Assembly (NCBI GenBank): GCA_018873245.2 | Contig: JAEMBT020000009.1 | Span: forward strand, 3,956,242 to 4,020,241 | Direction of reading: 5' to 3' | Origin: Archegozetes longisetosus | Taxonomy: Eukaryota; Arthropoda; Arachnida; Sarcoptiformes; Trhypochthoniidae | Length of the DNA stretch: 64,000 nucleotides | Part shown: positions 1-10,749 of the stretch, piece by piece | How the letters are laid out: each line of letters begins with the position of its first letter | Numbering within the stretch: the stretch's first letter is position 1 | The notes under the pieces: generated by a model | What the model saw: only the letters and a program-made list of their open reading frames with translations | The model's database searches: none | What the model was told of the DNA's origin: nothing | Program-made: the position numbers and the translations under genes

Positions 1-5
1 ATACT

Positions 6-816
6 CAATATTTTGAGTGGATTTTTGTATACTGTAGTAATAACTCTTAGACTATAATAATTAACAATCATTATCGATATAAATCTTTAATGTGCCAAAC
101 AAAATTAAACTATGTATTTCGGAGCCTAGGGTCTCCTCTTTTCTTTGCTCTATTGCCCCCTCTATAAATACTTTCAGAATACCTGGTAAAAAACGTTAGA
201 AATACTTCCAGGTTGTGTTATCTTAAAATATCATTCCTAAAGAAGGAATGTTTAGATATTACATCATTAGTGTCTCAAAATAATTCGTTTCCTCTAATAA
301 TCAATACAGACTAAGAGTTACCTTTAATAACCAAGAATTTTTTTATAATCAAAATAAAGAATACTATTTCTTAATATAAAAATATTAAATCAGAATTTAA
401 ATTTCTTGATATTTTTGAATTTTCGTGATAGATTTTCATTGTATTTCTAATTTCTAATGATATAACATTCATTAGAATCCCAGAATATATTTAAATACCT
501 TTGCTTGCTAGTCTATATTGATTATTAAAGAAAATGAATTGTTTTGAGATACTAATGACTAAATGTTTATACACTTTTCTTTAGGAGTGATATTTTAAGA
601 TAACACAACATGAAGGTATTTCTAACACTTTTTTACCGATTAGCCTGAAAGTATTTATAGAAAGGGCAATAGAGAAAAGAAAAGAGGAGGTCTTAGACTC
701 CGAAATATGCAGTTTAATTTTGTGTATTATGTTAAATATTTGCATTAATAAAGATAGTTAACTATTATAATCCAAGAGTTATTACTACAGTGTACAAAAA
801 GCCACTCACAATATTG
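6..816. repeat. Long foldback (inverted-repeat) element
   Basis: Two arms of roughly 230 bp face each other: about 6-245 and 585-816. The outer ends read CAATATTTTGAGTGG on the left and, reverse-complemented, CAATATTGTGAGTGG on the right. Both arms carry the matching blocks TACTGTAGTAATAACTCTT, the GTCTCCTCTTTTCT region and the AACACAACNTGAAGGTATTTC-like region. The arms have diverged by scattered substitutions. No long ORF is present. This is the form of a non-autonomous foldback DNA transposon. The left end lies at the window edge, so no target duplication can be judged. Confidence 0.75.
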
Positions 817-1636
817 ATTATTTATTCATATCAATATTTTTGATTGTATCGGTCTTTTTATTGTCGGTCTTATTTTTGTCAGTCTTTTGATCTATACTCG
901 GTAAAAGCATATTGATCCACATTTACTTTGACGTTATCTCAAATTGCATAAGACTCCTGTCACATATCACAAAAATAAATATTAAAAGACGAATATTTTA
1001 CGGTAGTTTTATATTAGAAAAAAATTTAGTAATTTTATTGTTAAAATTTGAAAAATGGGACTTAATTTCAACTAAATCTATATTATTTAATGAGTTTTAT
1101 TACAGTTGCACTATAGTTGTGTAATAAATATGAACTGTGAATATAAAAATGTATTTTAAATAACATTTTTTATTGATCATAAGTTCTATTTTAAAACTTT
1201 TTAAACAGAGTTCAATTCAACTTTTAAAGTAAGCAGAAATGAAATCAAAAACATTTTTAGACTTAAATAATTCTGTGAATGTTAATTTGGTATCGTGTTT
1301 TGATGGTTGCTTAAAAACACTGGCGATCATATTATACTTCATATTCTAAAATTAAATACAGTATTAATCACCGGAATAAAATACTAACAGTTTTTTGCAA
1401 ACATGAGCAATACTTTATTTGAACGTACTAAAAACAAATTCATATTCGAAATATTAATATTTTTTGAAAATTTGATAAATATCAACATTACAAGAAGTTT
1501 CTAAATTATTTAAAACATTTAACGAATTAATAATTGTTTGGAGCTGTAAAAGACTTATGAAGACGTAATTGACTTGTATCTAAGTTGATTTAATCCATAA
1601 TAGATTATTTCACTCGAATGCACATCTAGATTGCGA
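817..1636. other. A+T-rich spacer upstream of the first GR
   Basis: I see no gene, clear repeat or RNA here. The short open frame near 912-1124 has no recognisable motif and no splice context. The stretch is probably the promoter side of the GR gene that starts at 1637, but no core promoter element stands out from the A+T-rich background. Confidence 0.5.
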
Positions 1637-2996
1637 ATGGAGACCGAAAGCAATGTTATCGATCCAAATAAAGTTATACCATCAAAACTAGTACTCGATT
1701 CTGTTGACTCTCATTTATATAGAATCGGTTTATCTCTATTTCCAAACCAATTCGTCAAAAGGAAAATGTTTCAGAATCCAAGGATTATATTTATTATTCA
1801 ACTACAGTTATTAATACGTAGCCTTATTTCGTTATTTTCTTCTGAAGAAGATCCAGATCTTTATGTGTATATTGGAGAATTTGCATATTTTCTCAACGCC
1901 AGACAACATATCGATATCGCTGTTTCTTTAGGATTATCGATTTCAATTGTGTCCCAAATTCTTCATTATTATAACTATAAGAATGATATAAAGCCCTCTT
2001 ATCTCAAGCCATTTGAAATGCTCTCAGGCTTAGTTTCACCGAAAAGTATTGGTCTCACAAATAAAGACGAAATCTATAGAATGATTAAAGCATTCAAAAC
2101 TTTATTTATTATCTGCAAAACACTTCCAAGAATTATGTTCTGCTGTGGCTTTACTATTTCTTTCTCGACGTTCATTGCTGTTTTTTCGGTCAAACAATTG
2201 GTTACCTTAGGTATTGTTCACGGTGTCTCATGGGGTGTTTTATGCTATTATATCTATAATATCATAGTATCACAAATAGTATATTATTACACAATATGTT
2301 ATTATCTTAAGCTTAAGCTTAAGAGAATTAACGATAGTATTAGAACTGCTCTCCAATTTGGTTCAACAATTAACATCAACTTAATTAATATAATCAATTC
2401 TTTGGATTCAATCTATGAAGAGATATATAAATATAACAGTACTTATTGGTCGAAATTCCTATTTTTTGTCTGGGTATCACTCGCCTCCATAATCAATACT
2501 TTATTCTATTCATCAGTTTTCGGTCAAATGGAATTTATCAATAGATTTATTCTGTTCTGGTCCTCTATATTGTTCACAAGTATCTTATTATTGGTAATAA
2601 ATACAGCTTCTTCAGTTCATTTAGAAGCCAAAAAGTCATATAAATTATTAAATTCTTGTTTGGCATCGTTTAAATTCAGGCATTTGAATAACACTAAACG
2701 ATTGAAGGTATTTGTCATAAATTTTATATAGTTTAGAAAATCTCTTAATGATTTTAAAACATTGAATATTTGTGTTGGATATAGCTAATGTCATTTATTG
2801 AGAGATGTGGTCAGAAAAGAGTTGGATTTTATTGTTGGAAACTATTATCGATTATTTTCGTGGATATGAAGTTAGTATTTACTTTTAAAAATAATAGAAA
2901 AACCTTAAAGTCGAATTTGTCTTTTAACAGATCGTTTCGGTAACAGTTATGTTTCTGTTGAAAATTATAGAGATGTCGAAAACAAACTCTAATTGA
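1637..2996 (+). CDS. Gustatory-receptor-like chemoreceptor, 3 exons, probable frameshift in exon 2
   Basis: This is a seven-transmembrane chemoreceptor of the arthropod gustatory receptor type, expected in the membrane of sensory neurons; its ligand is unknown. Exons are 1637-2707 (357 codons), 2785-2870 and 2931-2996. The start is the ATG giving METESNVIDPNK, matching MEFENIAFDLNK and MESENSVFDPNQ in the sister genes. Exon 1 ends in the shared KRLK just before a GT donor. Exon 2 carries the conserved LMSFIERCGQKRVGFYCWK; exon 3 carries IVSVTVMFLLKIIEMSK. Exon 2 is 86 nt here against 90 nt in three sister copies, so a 4-bp deletion near 2843-2855 shifts the frame and replaces roughly the last 27 residues. 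Exon 1 is fully open, so the break looks recent. It could be a young pseudogene or a receptor with an altered tail. It points away from the other GRs. The family call is by internal similarity and general form. Confidence 0.75.
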
Positions 2997-4210
2997 GTGC
3001 ACGATCAGAATTAGATATTACTATAACACTTAGTATGAATACTAGTATAAATTAAGTTTGATTAATCACTAATATCATTAAATCATCTATAATACACTAA
3101 TGAATGCAAATCTTTTCCTTCTTCTTCTTATATCGTCTATTAGATATGATTGAAGAATACAAAAATCGAATTCAATTTTAAACTATTTAGTAGTGATTAA
3201 TGTTTATGTTGTGAGAATTCATCACAAAACAATTGCTCATTACTTTTGGTAACTTAAAGAATACTTTGATCTATCAAAAAGTTTCATTGCGCTAATCACT
3301 GATTATTAAGACTACAAAAACATAATAAACACATTATTTAAGCACCGATATATTTTAACTAAGCTTTTTCTCTTTACAAATAGAACCATAGATAAGAAGC
3401 AAATCACAAAATACTAACGATTAGACTGTTAAAAAGTTTAATCAAAATACATTTAGAAAAAGTATTCAGTGAACAATATACTGTATTTTGAGTTTTTTAA
3501 TTGAAAAACTGTCCACCACTCTGACTCTAATCACAATTAAATTTAATTTCTAATATGAATAAAAGGACAATCTAACGTGCGTCTGGTAGTGCACGTGTTT
3601 TTTAATCAATAATTCGTCAATTTTAGATAAAATAATTAGAGAAGTGACTTTTCGGTGAAAAACGATTTTCCCTCAATTTTTTTCGGTAATCATCAAAATT
3701 AGCTCAGGTTATGTCTTTTAGACTTCAATTCGACCGGTTTTTACCGATCTTATACTTTGCTACCGAATAGAACCAATTTTGAACCTATGAGCCGATTTGA
3801 CTGTTTCGCATTTGTTTCGTACAAATGTTGATAAAGCCTGGCTTTGTTCACAGACAGTCTGTTCGTCGACATTTTAAAGGCCGACTAGATGCCTTTTATT
3901 AGTTATCAAACCTAACCTAACATGACATGGCATAATCTAACATAACAGCCTAACCTAATAAAACGATTGAAATCGAGATAAATGGAAAATTTGACGAATT
4001 TTATGAAAAGACATTGGTGAACAGACTATCGGTAAGCAGGGTGCGACCTGTTTTGATGAACTTTTATACCATAATCCTCAGAAAAACATTGAGGGAATAG
4101 TTTGCAACTATTCATAACTCCATTTATATACATGTAAATGCGTTGACTTCACAAGTATTTTATTTCATCTCAAAAATAAAATCAAGATATAGATCATAGA
4201 ACTTATATCA
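2997..4210. other. Spacer with no recognised gene
   Basis: A+T-rich sequence with no supported ORF. Around 3911-3957 there are scattered CCTAACCTAAC-type words, which are degenerate TTAGG-like units but not an array. I see nothing else I can support. Confidence 0.4.
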
Positions 4211-4410
4211 TGTAAAATGATCTCTGAAATAACGACCCATCACCTAATATGAGCCTAAAAATTGATTTAACTAATGTTTAAAATAAAAAGGCCCATATTT
4301 TCTTTATCGTTTGTTGCTTTTGAGCACTTTATGTTACAAAAAAAGTTGAAATTATAAGTGTTTTAAAAGCATTATACCTCACAAGTCGTTATTTCAGAAA
4401 TCATTTTATG
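4211..4410. repeat. About 200-bp inverted-repeat MITE
   Basis: The left arm (4212-4235) and right arm (4386-4409) are inverted copies built around AAATGATYTCTGAAATAACG. The element sits directly beside the hAT transposase remnant at 4411-4526, which suggests it inserted into a decaying hAT element. A clean target duplication is not visible, so the exact ends and superfamily are uncertain. Confidence 0.55.
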
Positions 4411-4526
4411 TATGCATCTCTTGTTTCAGTTGACGTCGAAAGATTATTCTCGCAATGTAAAAATATTTTAAACGATCGAAGACAACTTATTACCAGAAAA
4501 CATCGTATTACTTAATGTTATAAAAT
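4411..4526 (+). pseudogene. hAT transposase C-terminal dimerisation-domain remnant
   Basis: One reading frame gives the block SVDVERLFSQCKNILNDRR, which matches the conserved end of hAT transposases (the S-x-ERxFS...N-L-x-R pattern of the dimerisation domain). It runs for only about 35 codons and stops before the next inverted repeat. No catalytic region is visible upstream. It is a fossil fragment, probably what remains of an element invaded by the MITE at 4211-4410. Confidence 0.7.
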
Positions 4527-5024
4527 TACGGTGACCACCTCTGGCTTTTCTCATGACGGGACAAAAATATCAAAGGGGAGACCCTTACATTTTTAGAAGA
4601 AAAATATTGTTTTTATTAGTCATTAAAAATATTTAGGTGTCAAGCGATGCATTCTAGTATTAAAACATTGAGAATTGTTATTCATGGTTGATTTCAAAGG
4701 TATGCTTTTTTTAGAAATGGCATCTTTCATAAGTCATTCAAAAGTAAGAAATGCTGGTTTATATCAGATGTAAGCCAAGTCAGAAAAGATTAATTCAATA
4801 ACTTTTGGTGCTTAAACTGGTTTTATTAATCTCTTTTCATTTATAAAATAAATTCAGTATTTGAATTTCTAAGAAATATTTTTCTAAACAAACTCCTCAA
4901 AATGAAGGTTGAAAAACGGGACAACTAATTGTCCCGTCAAGAGATTTTGGTCTGACGGGATTTTGTCTTTTATCTTTAAAAAGACGGGACTGTTCCGTCA
5001 AAAACGAGACGGGTGGTCATCCTA
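4527..5024. mobile_element. Non-autonomous hAT-like element (about 498 bp)
   Basis: The left terminus reads TACGGTGACCACC and the right terminus, reverse-complemented, reads TAGGATGACCACC. These belong with the TAGRRTGACCAC ends seen at 53350-53855, which have a perfect 8-bp duplication. Inside, ACGGGAC/GTCCCGT words recur as subterminal repeats in both orientations. The 8 bp flanking each end (TATAAAAT and GCTCGACA) do not match, so the target duplication is lost or the ends are slightly misplaced. Confidence 0.6.
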
Positions 5025-5652
5025 GCTCGACATAGACGCAATTAATGTCTCCATATAATCGTATCTAAGCTTATTCCATATACATCACCAATTTTTCGAC
5101 TTTTTATTCTCAATTAAATCTTTGATAATCTGCCAGATACTGACTGAAACCACTTCAGATGATTATAAATTGTGCTTAAGGGTATCCTATTTAATTTGTT
5201 AAGATTTTAACTGATTTGATACCATATTTATACAAAACTAGGAGACGATTCTGATTATCAAATTGCTTTGCTATTTAGTCTCGTGCGAACTCATATTTTA
5301 GGACTAATCTTAATGCTACGAAATTATCAATGATGTAAGTATAACATAAGAATCATTTTTGGTTTGAAAACTTATTAAGAATTATAAGGTATAAAAAGTG
5401 CAATACTAATTTATTTAATTTTAGCCTTTTCCAATTTTCTTGGTCTAAGATATATTCTTATACTATACATGAATATGAATTCAAATTTAATGACATTGTT
5501 CGCTTAATATCTTTCTAATTATTGCGTTAATACTAATTAAAAGAATAAATTAATACCTTATAATTTAATTAAAATTTCCGCTCACATTTCAAAATAATTT
5601 TAGATTTTCTAAATCTTTTATAGGGATGATAATTCTAATCATTAAAGTTAAT

Positions 5653-6330
5653 CTAAATTAACTTCGAAGATCGAGTCGAAACTTCAATTATTTTCAGCAG
5701 AAGAATAAAACTGATTGATATTATCTGAAAGAGTAATCAGTAGAGATGGGAACTTTGGGGCAAATTTAGTCAAATCTTAGACGATTTTGGGACAAAGTTA
5801 AATACTGGCAATTTGTGAGACAATATAGCTTAATAAATTAACTGTTAAACTACTCTCTATGATCTGCCAAGTACTGTAGCAAATTATTAGGACACTTCAA
5901 CAAATTAAGATAATCCCAAAATTCCCATCTCTAGTAATCAGATTAAATTTTTAATTTTATATTAAGCAAATGTTAAATAATACTGACTTCATATACGCGA
6001 AAATAATTGATAATAAATAGTTTCCACTAACTTTATTCTCACCAACTCTTTCAATGAATAACATAACCTGAGAATTAAAAAAATGATTCGGTTGAATGAT
6101 AAAAATATGCATACCTTTAGCCGTTGTCTATAAGAAAGACGAAGCTTTCTATGACTCATTTTGAGTTGAATAATTTATACGATTTATTGGCTTCAAAATT
6201 AACAAAAAAGTGCTATTCAGCACTAATAATAATACACAAAAGAATACGATACATGTGCAGGTATGCATTAATCTTATAATTAAAAACCATTTTTCCATAA
6301 AAGAGCAAACTTATCAAAGATATCAAAGGC
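5653..6330 (-). pseudogene. GR pseudogene fragment (3' part), copy 1
   Basis: Only the 3' end of a GR gene can be recognised. An intact third exon lies at 5724-5653 (24 codons, reading IISISFILLLKIIEVS and then to a stop) behind a good CTTTCAG acceptor. A degenerate second exon lies near 6079-6000; it contains FIERVGENKV but is about 80 nt against the usual 90. The C-terminal part of exon 1 (about 6330-6122) is broken by frameshifts and a stop. The closest relative in the window is the fragment at 26251-26904. The pair sits inside a duplicated segment (about 5443-6400 and 26038-26904) that extends into flanking non-coding DNA, so this was a DNA-level duplication, not retroposition. Confidence 0.75.
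5741..5933. mobile_element. 193-bp hAT MITE with perfect 8-bp target duplication
   Basis: Termini are TAGAGATGGGAACTTTGGG on the left and, reverse-complemented, TAGAGATGGGAATTTTGGG on the right. The flanks are GTAATCAG at 5733-5740 and GTAATCAG at 5934-5941, a perfect 8-bp target site duplication, the hAT hallmark. The paralogous locus carries the same flanking sequence with a single GTAATCAG (26331-26338) and no element, so the empty site is preserved in the same window. It lies just upstream (on the gene strand) of GR fragment exon 3. Confidence 0.95.
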
Positions 6331-6400
6331 TTAATGCACTTTAACTTCTCTTGGAATATGGAATTCTCAATCAATAAATACGAATTATTTCTAATTTTCT

Positions 6401-7316
6401 TAGAAAAATTAAATATCTTTATTTAAAAAAATGATGTTCTAGAAGATAGAGGTTTTAATGTCAAGCTTTAGGCCTGGGCTGGAAACTGAAGACTTTGTCG
6501 CAAAGCTGGAGACTTGGCATCCCTGATTCGGACATTGATATATTGGTTAAATGAACACTAATCCTATTGACCTAATTAAAAATTTTGATAACTGCTCAAG
6601 TTAACAGAAAGCATGATTTCATTTTCAACGAATTAATAGAATTGATATTTAATATTAAACTCTATCAAATGATAAAAAAAACAAAAACTTGCAAATAATA
6701 AAAGATTAACAATATTAATCGGAGAAAATGACTAATTGACTGCATCTCATTGATATGCAATAACTCGTTGAAACAGTACAATATTTCTTGAGCCTTTAGT
6801 ACAATACTAAAGAGCGGTCTACTATTAGTGGTCGTTAAGAGAATTGAGCGCACTTGAGATTCTTGTAAGACGCTCGAAAGTATAAATTCTGACTTGAAGT
6901 TTTTACAAGTTGTAGAATTTAATAACAATTTTCAAAATTCAAGCTTAGATTCCATACACTACAAAAATAAAGCGAGCCGCACAATATTATGAAAATAGAT
7001 TGCTCTCTTTTAATTACTGTCTCTTTAAGTGAAATTTAACCCGAGAAAAAAATGTTTGATCTATTTTTGCCTTAAGAGTTAAAATTATTGAGATAATAAA
7101 GTTTACTATAGTACAGTACTATATGCAGTTATACATCGTTTTATATGCAATATCCTTAATAAAAATCCCCTCAATCATTATATTGTTAGTACTGACATCT
7201 TCAAATTTTTGAGAATTGAGACCTTCAAATCTCAATCGCGTGTTCGAGATTCGTGAATCTGAATTCTCGGGAATAAGGGATACTGTTGGATACCTTTTAT
7301 GATTTGATGTCTTCTT
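6401..7316. other. Spacer with no recognised gene
   Basis: No feature supported. The open frame at 6665-6928 on the minus strand shows no receptor or transposon motif and no splice partner. I treat it as a chance ORF. Confidence 0.4.
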
Positions 7317-8675
7317 TTATTTTGACAATTTATTTGTGGACACTTCGATTAATTTCAAAAGAAAAATGATTGTAAGCGCGACTATCTATCGGATTAATAA
7401 TGGTTGAAAAAGGAAATGATTAGTCTGTTTCAACTGAATAGAAATACAAACTCACTTCATATCCACGCGAATAATTAATTACAAATAGTTTCCAACAATA
7501 AAATCCAACTCTTTTCTGACCACATCTCTCAATGAATGACATTAACTATAATCGAAACAAATTCATTAACAATTTAATTCGATTACGTAGTTCTTGATTC
7601 AAACCTTCAATCGTTTAGATTTATTCGAACGTCTTCTACTGAATGATGGGACACACGAATTTAATAACTCATAAGTTTGATTAGCCTCATAATGAACTGA
7701 AGACGCGGTTTTTATGACAAATAAAAATATCCAAACTAATAAAAGGCTGACAGAAGAGAAAATAAATCTAGATAGAAGATCTATATTTCCAAATAAAGAT
7801 TGATAGGTAATTAGATTGATTATAGACCCGAGTGATATCCAGATAAAGAATAGAAACTTCGACCAATAGTTATTATTATAGTCATTGATCTCTTCGTGTA
7901 TTTTCATCAACGATTTAATTAAATTAATCAAATCAACGTTTTTATTAGTTTTGATTTTAAGTGAATTTCTTATTCTTTCATTGATTCGGAATATTTTGCA
8001 TTTGAGATAATAACAGATTATATAGAAATAGACTATTTGTGAGACAATAATACTGTAGATATAATAACAAGTGATGCCCCATATAATGCTGTGAGGAACA
8101 CCAAATATCAGAAACTGTTTAATGGATTCGTATCGAATGAATGTTAAAAATGCTATAGTAAAAGCGGCCCAGAATAGCAGATTAGGTATCAATCTACAGA
8201 CGAAGAAGAGTATTTTCGCAATCTTAACAATTCTATACATATCTTCTATATTCGAGAGACCAATACTTTTTGGCGAAGTCAAGCCAGACAGCATCTCAAA
8301 TGGTTTGAGATAAGATGGTTTAATATCATTCTTATAATTGTAATAGTGAAGAATTTGGGATACTATCGATATCGATATTACAAGACTAGTCGCGATGTCG
8401 ACATGTATTCTAGCGTTGAGAAAATATCCAAACTCACCAATATATATGTAAAGATTTGGATCCTCTCCTGAAGAAAATAACGAGATAATACTACGTATTA
8501 ATAACTGTGATTGAATAATAAATATAAATTTTGGATTTCGAAACTTTTTCTTTCTGAAAAATTCGTTTGGAAATAGAGATAAACCGATTCTATACAAGTG
8601 AGAATCAACTGAGTTGAGTACTACTCTTGGTGGTAAAACTTTGTTAAGATCGAAAGCAATATTTTCAAACTCCAT
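7317..8675 (-). CDS. Gustatory-receptor-like chemoreceptor, 3 exons, intact
   Basis: This is a seven-transmembrane chemoreceptor of gustatory receptor type, predicted at the sensory-neuron membrane; ligand unknown. Exons on the minus strand are 8675-7605 (357 codons), 7545-7456 (90 nt) and 7385-7317 (69 nt), giving about 409 residues. Introns are 59 and 70 bp with GT/AG borders. The start is the ATG giving MEFENIAFDLNKVLPP. The N-terminal region has the family block SLFPNEFFRKKKFRNPKF; hydrophobic segments follow through the exon (for example FIIQSQLLIRSIISLF, FFVCRLIPNLLFWAAF and FVIKTASSVHYEAN). Exon 2 reads LMSFIERCGQKRVGFYCWK and exon 3 IVALTIIFLLKLIEVS. I see no stop or frameshift, so this is one of two GRs here likely to encode a full product. 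Family assignment rests on overall form, not on a search. Confidence 0.85.
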
Positions 8676-9179
8676 TCATATTCCAGATATCTATCTAAAT
8701 GGTAGTATCGAGTATTAAAATGAATCTAGACTATATAGTTACAAGTTGTATCGTCTTTATATGTAACTTTATTTGTTATAGAAAATTAGAGTATTAGTAT
8801 TGAGAAGTTATTGAATAAAGTTATTTTAGTTCAATATAGAAATTAATTTTTGTTATATAAAATGCAATAAACTTTATTGTCTGTTTATAGATCATTAATA
8901 ATCTTTAAACAATTAGTATTGAGTCGTATGAACTATTAATATTTTAGAAATTTCTAGAATTTAGAATCACACGAAAACTTTAGTGGCCACTTATTTCTAG
9001 TGATTAAACTATTAGTAACTCAGTATTTAAAAAATGATAGTTTATTAGGCTTTAAAATCTAACGCTTTTCAATAATTTCAACAAAGATAAGATGTGGTAA
9101 ATACATGCAGTCATTACAAAAGTAAAAAAAACTGAATAAATGAATAGAAGTTTAGTAACTTTTAAATGACTGATTAAAT
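8676..9179. other. Upstream region of the intact GR
   Basis: A+T-rich spacer, presumably including the promoter of the reverse-strand GR. No promoter motif, ORF or repeat can be supported. Confidence 0.4.
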
Positions 9180-9760
9180 TAATGAAATTACAAAGTGTAA
9201 TAAAAAATCAATCCATTACAAGAAAACAGATTGATTTGAAAGGACCTTAGATAACAAATTCGCAATAAATTAACTAAAATAAAACTTAAAATATATTTCC
9301 TAATACACAGATCATATCCACTATTTAAATACATTGCATGTGTACTGGCAATAACATTGAATAAAATTAATTGGTTGAAGCCCAGCATTGTTTGTATATT
9401 AATATAAGGGAAATATACAGAATTGAGATAAAATTTTTGTGTTAAAAGTCGTTTTAGGATCAAAAATACTTCCCTTAGACTCTATTCTGAAACGAGATGT
9501 CTATTGGAATAGAAATGAATTGTTTTTAAAAATATTTTCTGAACTCAAGTTTAATTTCGATCGATATTAATAATTCACGATTTAATGACTCGCTATATCA
9601 CTGTTTGCTAAACATTAATTCAATGGTTCATCTGAGATAATCATTTATCAATTTTTATTATATTGAACATTAGTTTATGAAGTCTTTAAGATTTCAATTG
9701 ACATCGTCAAATAATTGTTAAGCCGTAAAAATTTTAAAATAAACTAAGATACTAGAATAA
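9180..9760. repeat. Duplicated segment, copy 1 (partner at 52980-53960)
   Basis: This stretch aligns by eye with 52980-53960. Shared anchors include GATCA..ATNCA, the GCCCAGCAT/GCTCAGCAT block, TTTCGATCGATATTAATA, and TTCAATTGACATCGTCAAA against TTCAATTGATATCTTCAAA. The partner is longer only because a 506-bp hAT MITE sits in it. A third partial copy lies at about 9790-9905. The minus-strand open frame at 9188-9463 is not conserved in the partner, so I do not call it a gene. Confidence 0.7.
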
Positions 9761-9789
9761 CTTAACCTTGAATAATAAATTAAGAATGG

Positions 9790-9905
9790 ATCAATGAAGG
9801 AAATAAATTTTCTCATTCTCGGATCATATTTTTGTATAAATACATAGTATGAGCACTGGGAAGACATAAAGCAATATAATTTTAGTCAAAGCTAAGCGCC
9901 ATAAT
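9790..9905. repeat. Third partial copy of the 9.2/53-kb repeat
   Basis: The block running from GGATCATATTTTTGTATAAA to AAGCTAAGCGCC matches, with many substitutions, the central part of the segments at 9300-9390 and 53031-53112. It is a direct repeat about 490 bp downstream of copy 1. The nature of the family is unknown. Confidence 0.5.
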
Positions 9906-10401
9906 GATGTAAAGAGCCAACATAACTTTTCAATATAATTCGAAAGTGAAATATTGAGGCGAATATTAACAAAAGGTAGACATATTAGCCAGAAATTTGT
10001 TCATTCAGGTTACGCCTATATCAAAATTAGAATCCGAATCGGGTATTGGGAACACATCTGTTTATAGGGTAATTTAAATACTATCCCCATAAATCAGAAT
10101 GACATAAGAGGTTGTCAGGTTTAAAATTATTTGTTTATAAAATGTTACTATGTATTAATCTGTTTTAAAACATGTGTTGTGGCTAACTGTCAAATTTAGG
10201 TCAAATTGAGCAGTGTATGGCTGATGGGGAGTCTCAGTATATAGATTGTATTTCTTTTATGTTAAGGCACTTGGTTGTTAGTTTCTAAAGAGAGAAGTAG
10301 TCAAGTCGAATACTTAATTAACTATCAACTCAACTTATTATCAAATGAATAGTTAATATTAAATATCAAATTAACTTTACTTCGCCCGCGTGCGCGTGAC
10401 A

Positions 10402-10419
10402 TGGTGTCAGAAGTGGGAT
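10402..10419 (+). other. Retroelement primer-binding site
   Basis: TGGTGTCAGAAGTGGGAT directly follows a CA dinucleotide (…GTGACA). This is the arrangement of a tRNA primer-binding site just inside the 5' LTR, and the TGG start pairs with a tRNA CCA end. The LTR would lie upstream, perhaps from about 10143 (TGTTACTATG). I found no second LTR copy, so the LTR limits are not established. Confidence 0.6.
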
Positions 10420-10749
10420 CAGCTCAAAAAATAGTAACGATCATCTGTATTGATAGATGGTCGAGATCATCCTCAGAAGAAGACTCAGTTAAAAAACAAA
10501 GAGATCCTAGTAAGCTTAGTTTGTATATGACTGGTGTAAGTGGCTTTCAAAGATAAGACTCTTGGGTATTATTTGAGAATTTAGTTGAGAAGCCTTATAA
10601 CTTAAATATCCGAAATGGAAACTGATGAAGGTGATAGAGGTAATGAGTTTGGAAATGCTAATACTAGTGGTGGTGACGCAACAGTGCTATGAATCCGAGA
10701 GTATAGCAGATGAGCGTAACTCAAATTAGCTCTGCTATAGCCAAAATCT

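Noticed and set aside
3577..3600. Short GTGC...GCAC palindrome as a regulatory site
   Set aside because: Isolated, short and without gene context.
8122..8313. Plus-strand ORF inside the intact GR
   Set aside because: Antisense to conserved GR coding sequence.
9188..9463. Minus-strand 91-codon ORF as a GR or other membrane protein
   Set aside because: The homologous segment at 53 kb does not keep the frame and the hydrophobic content is ordinary for A+T-rich DNA.
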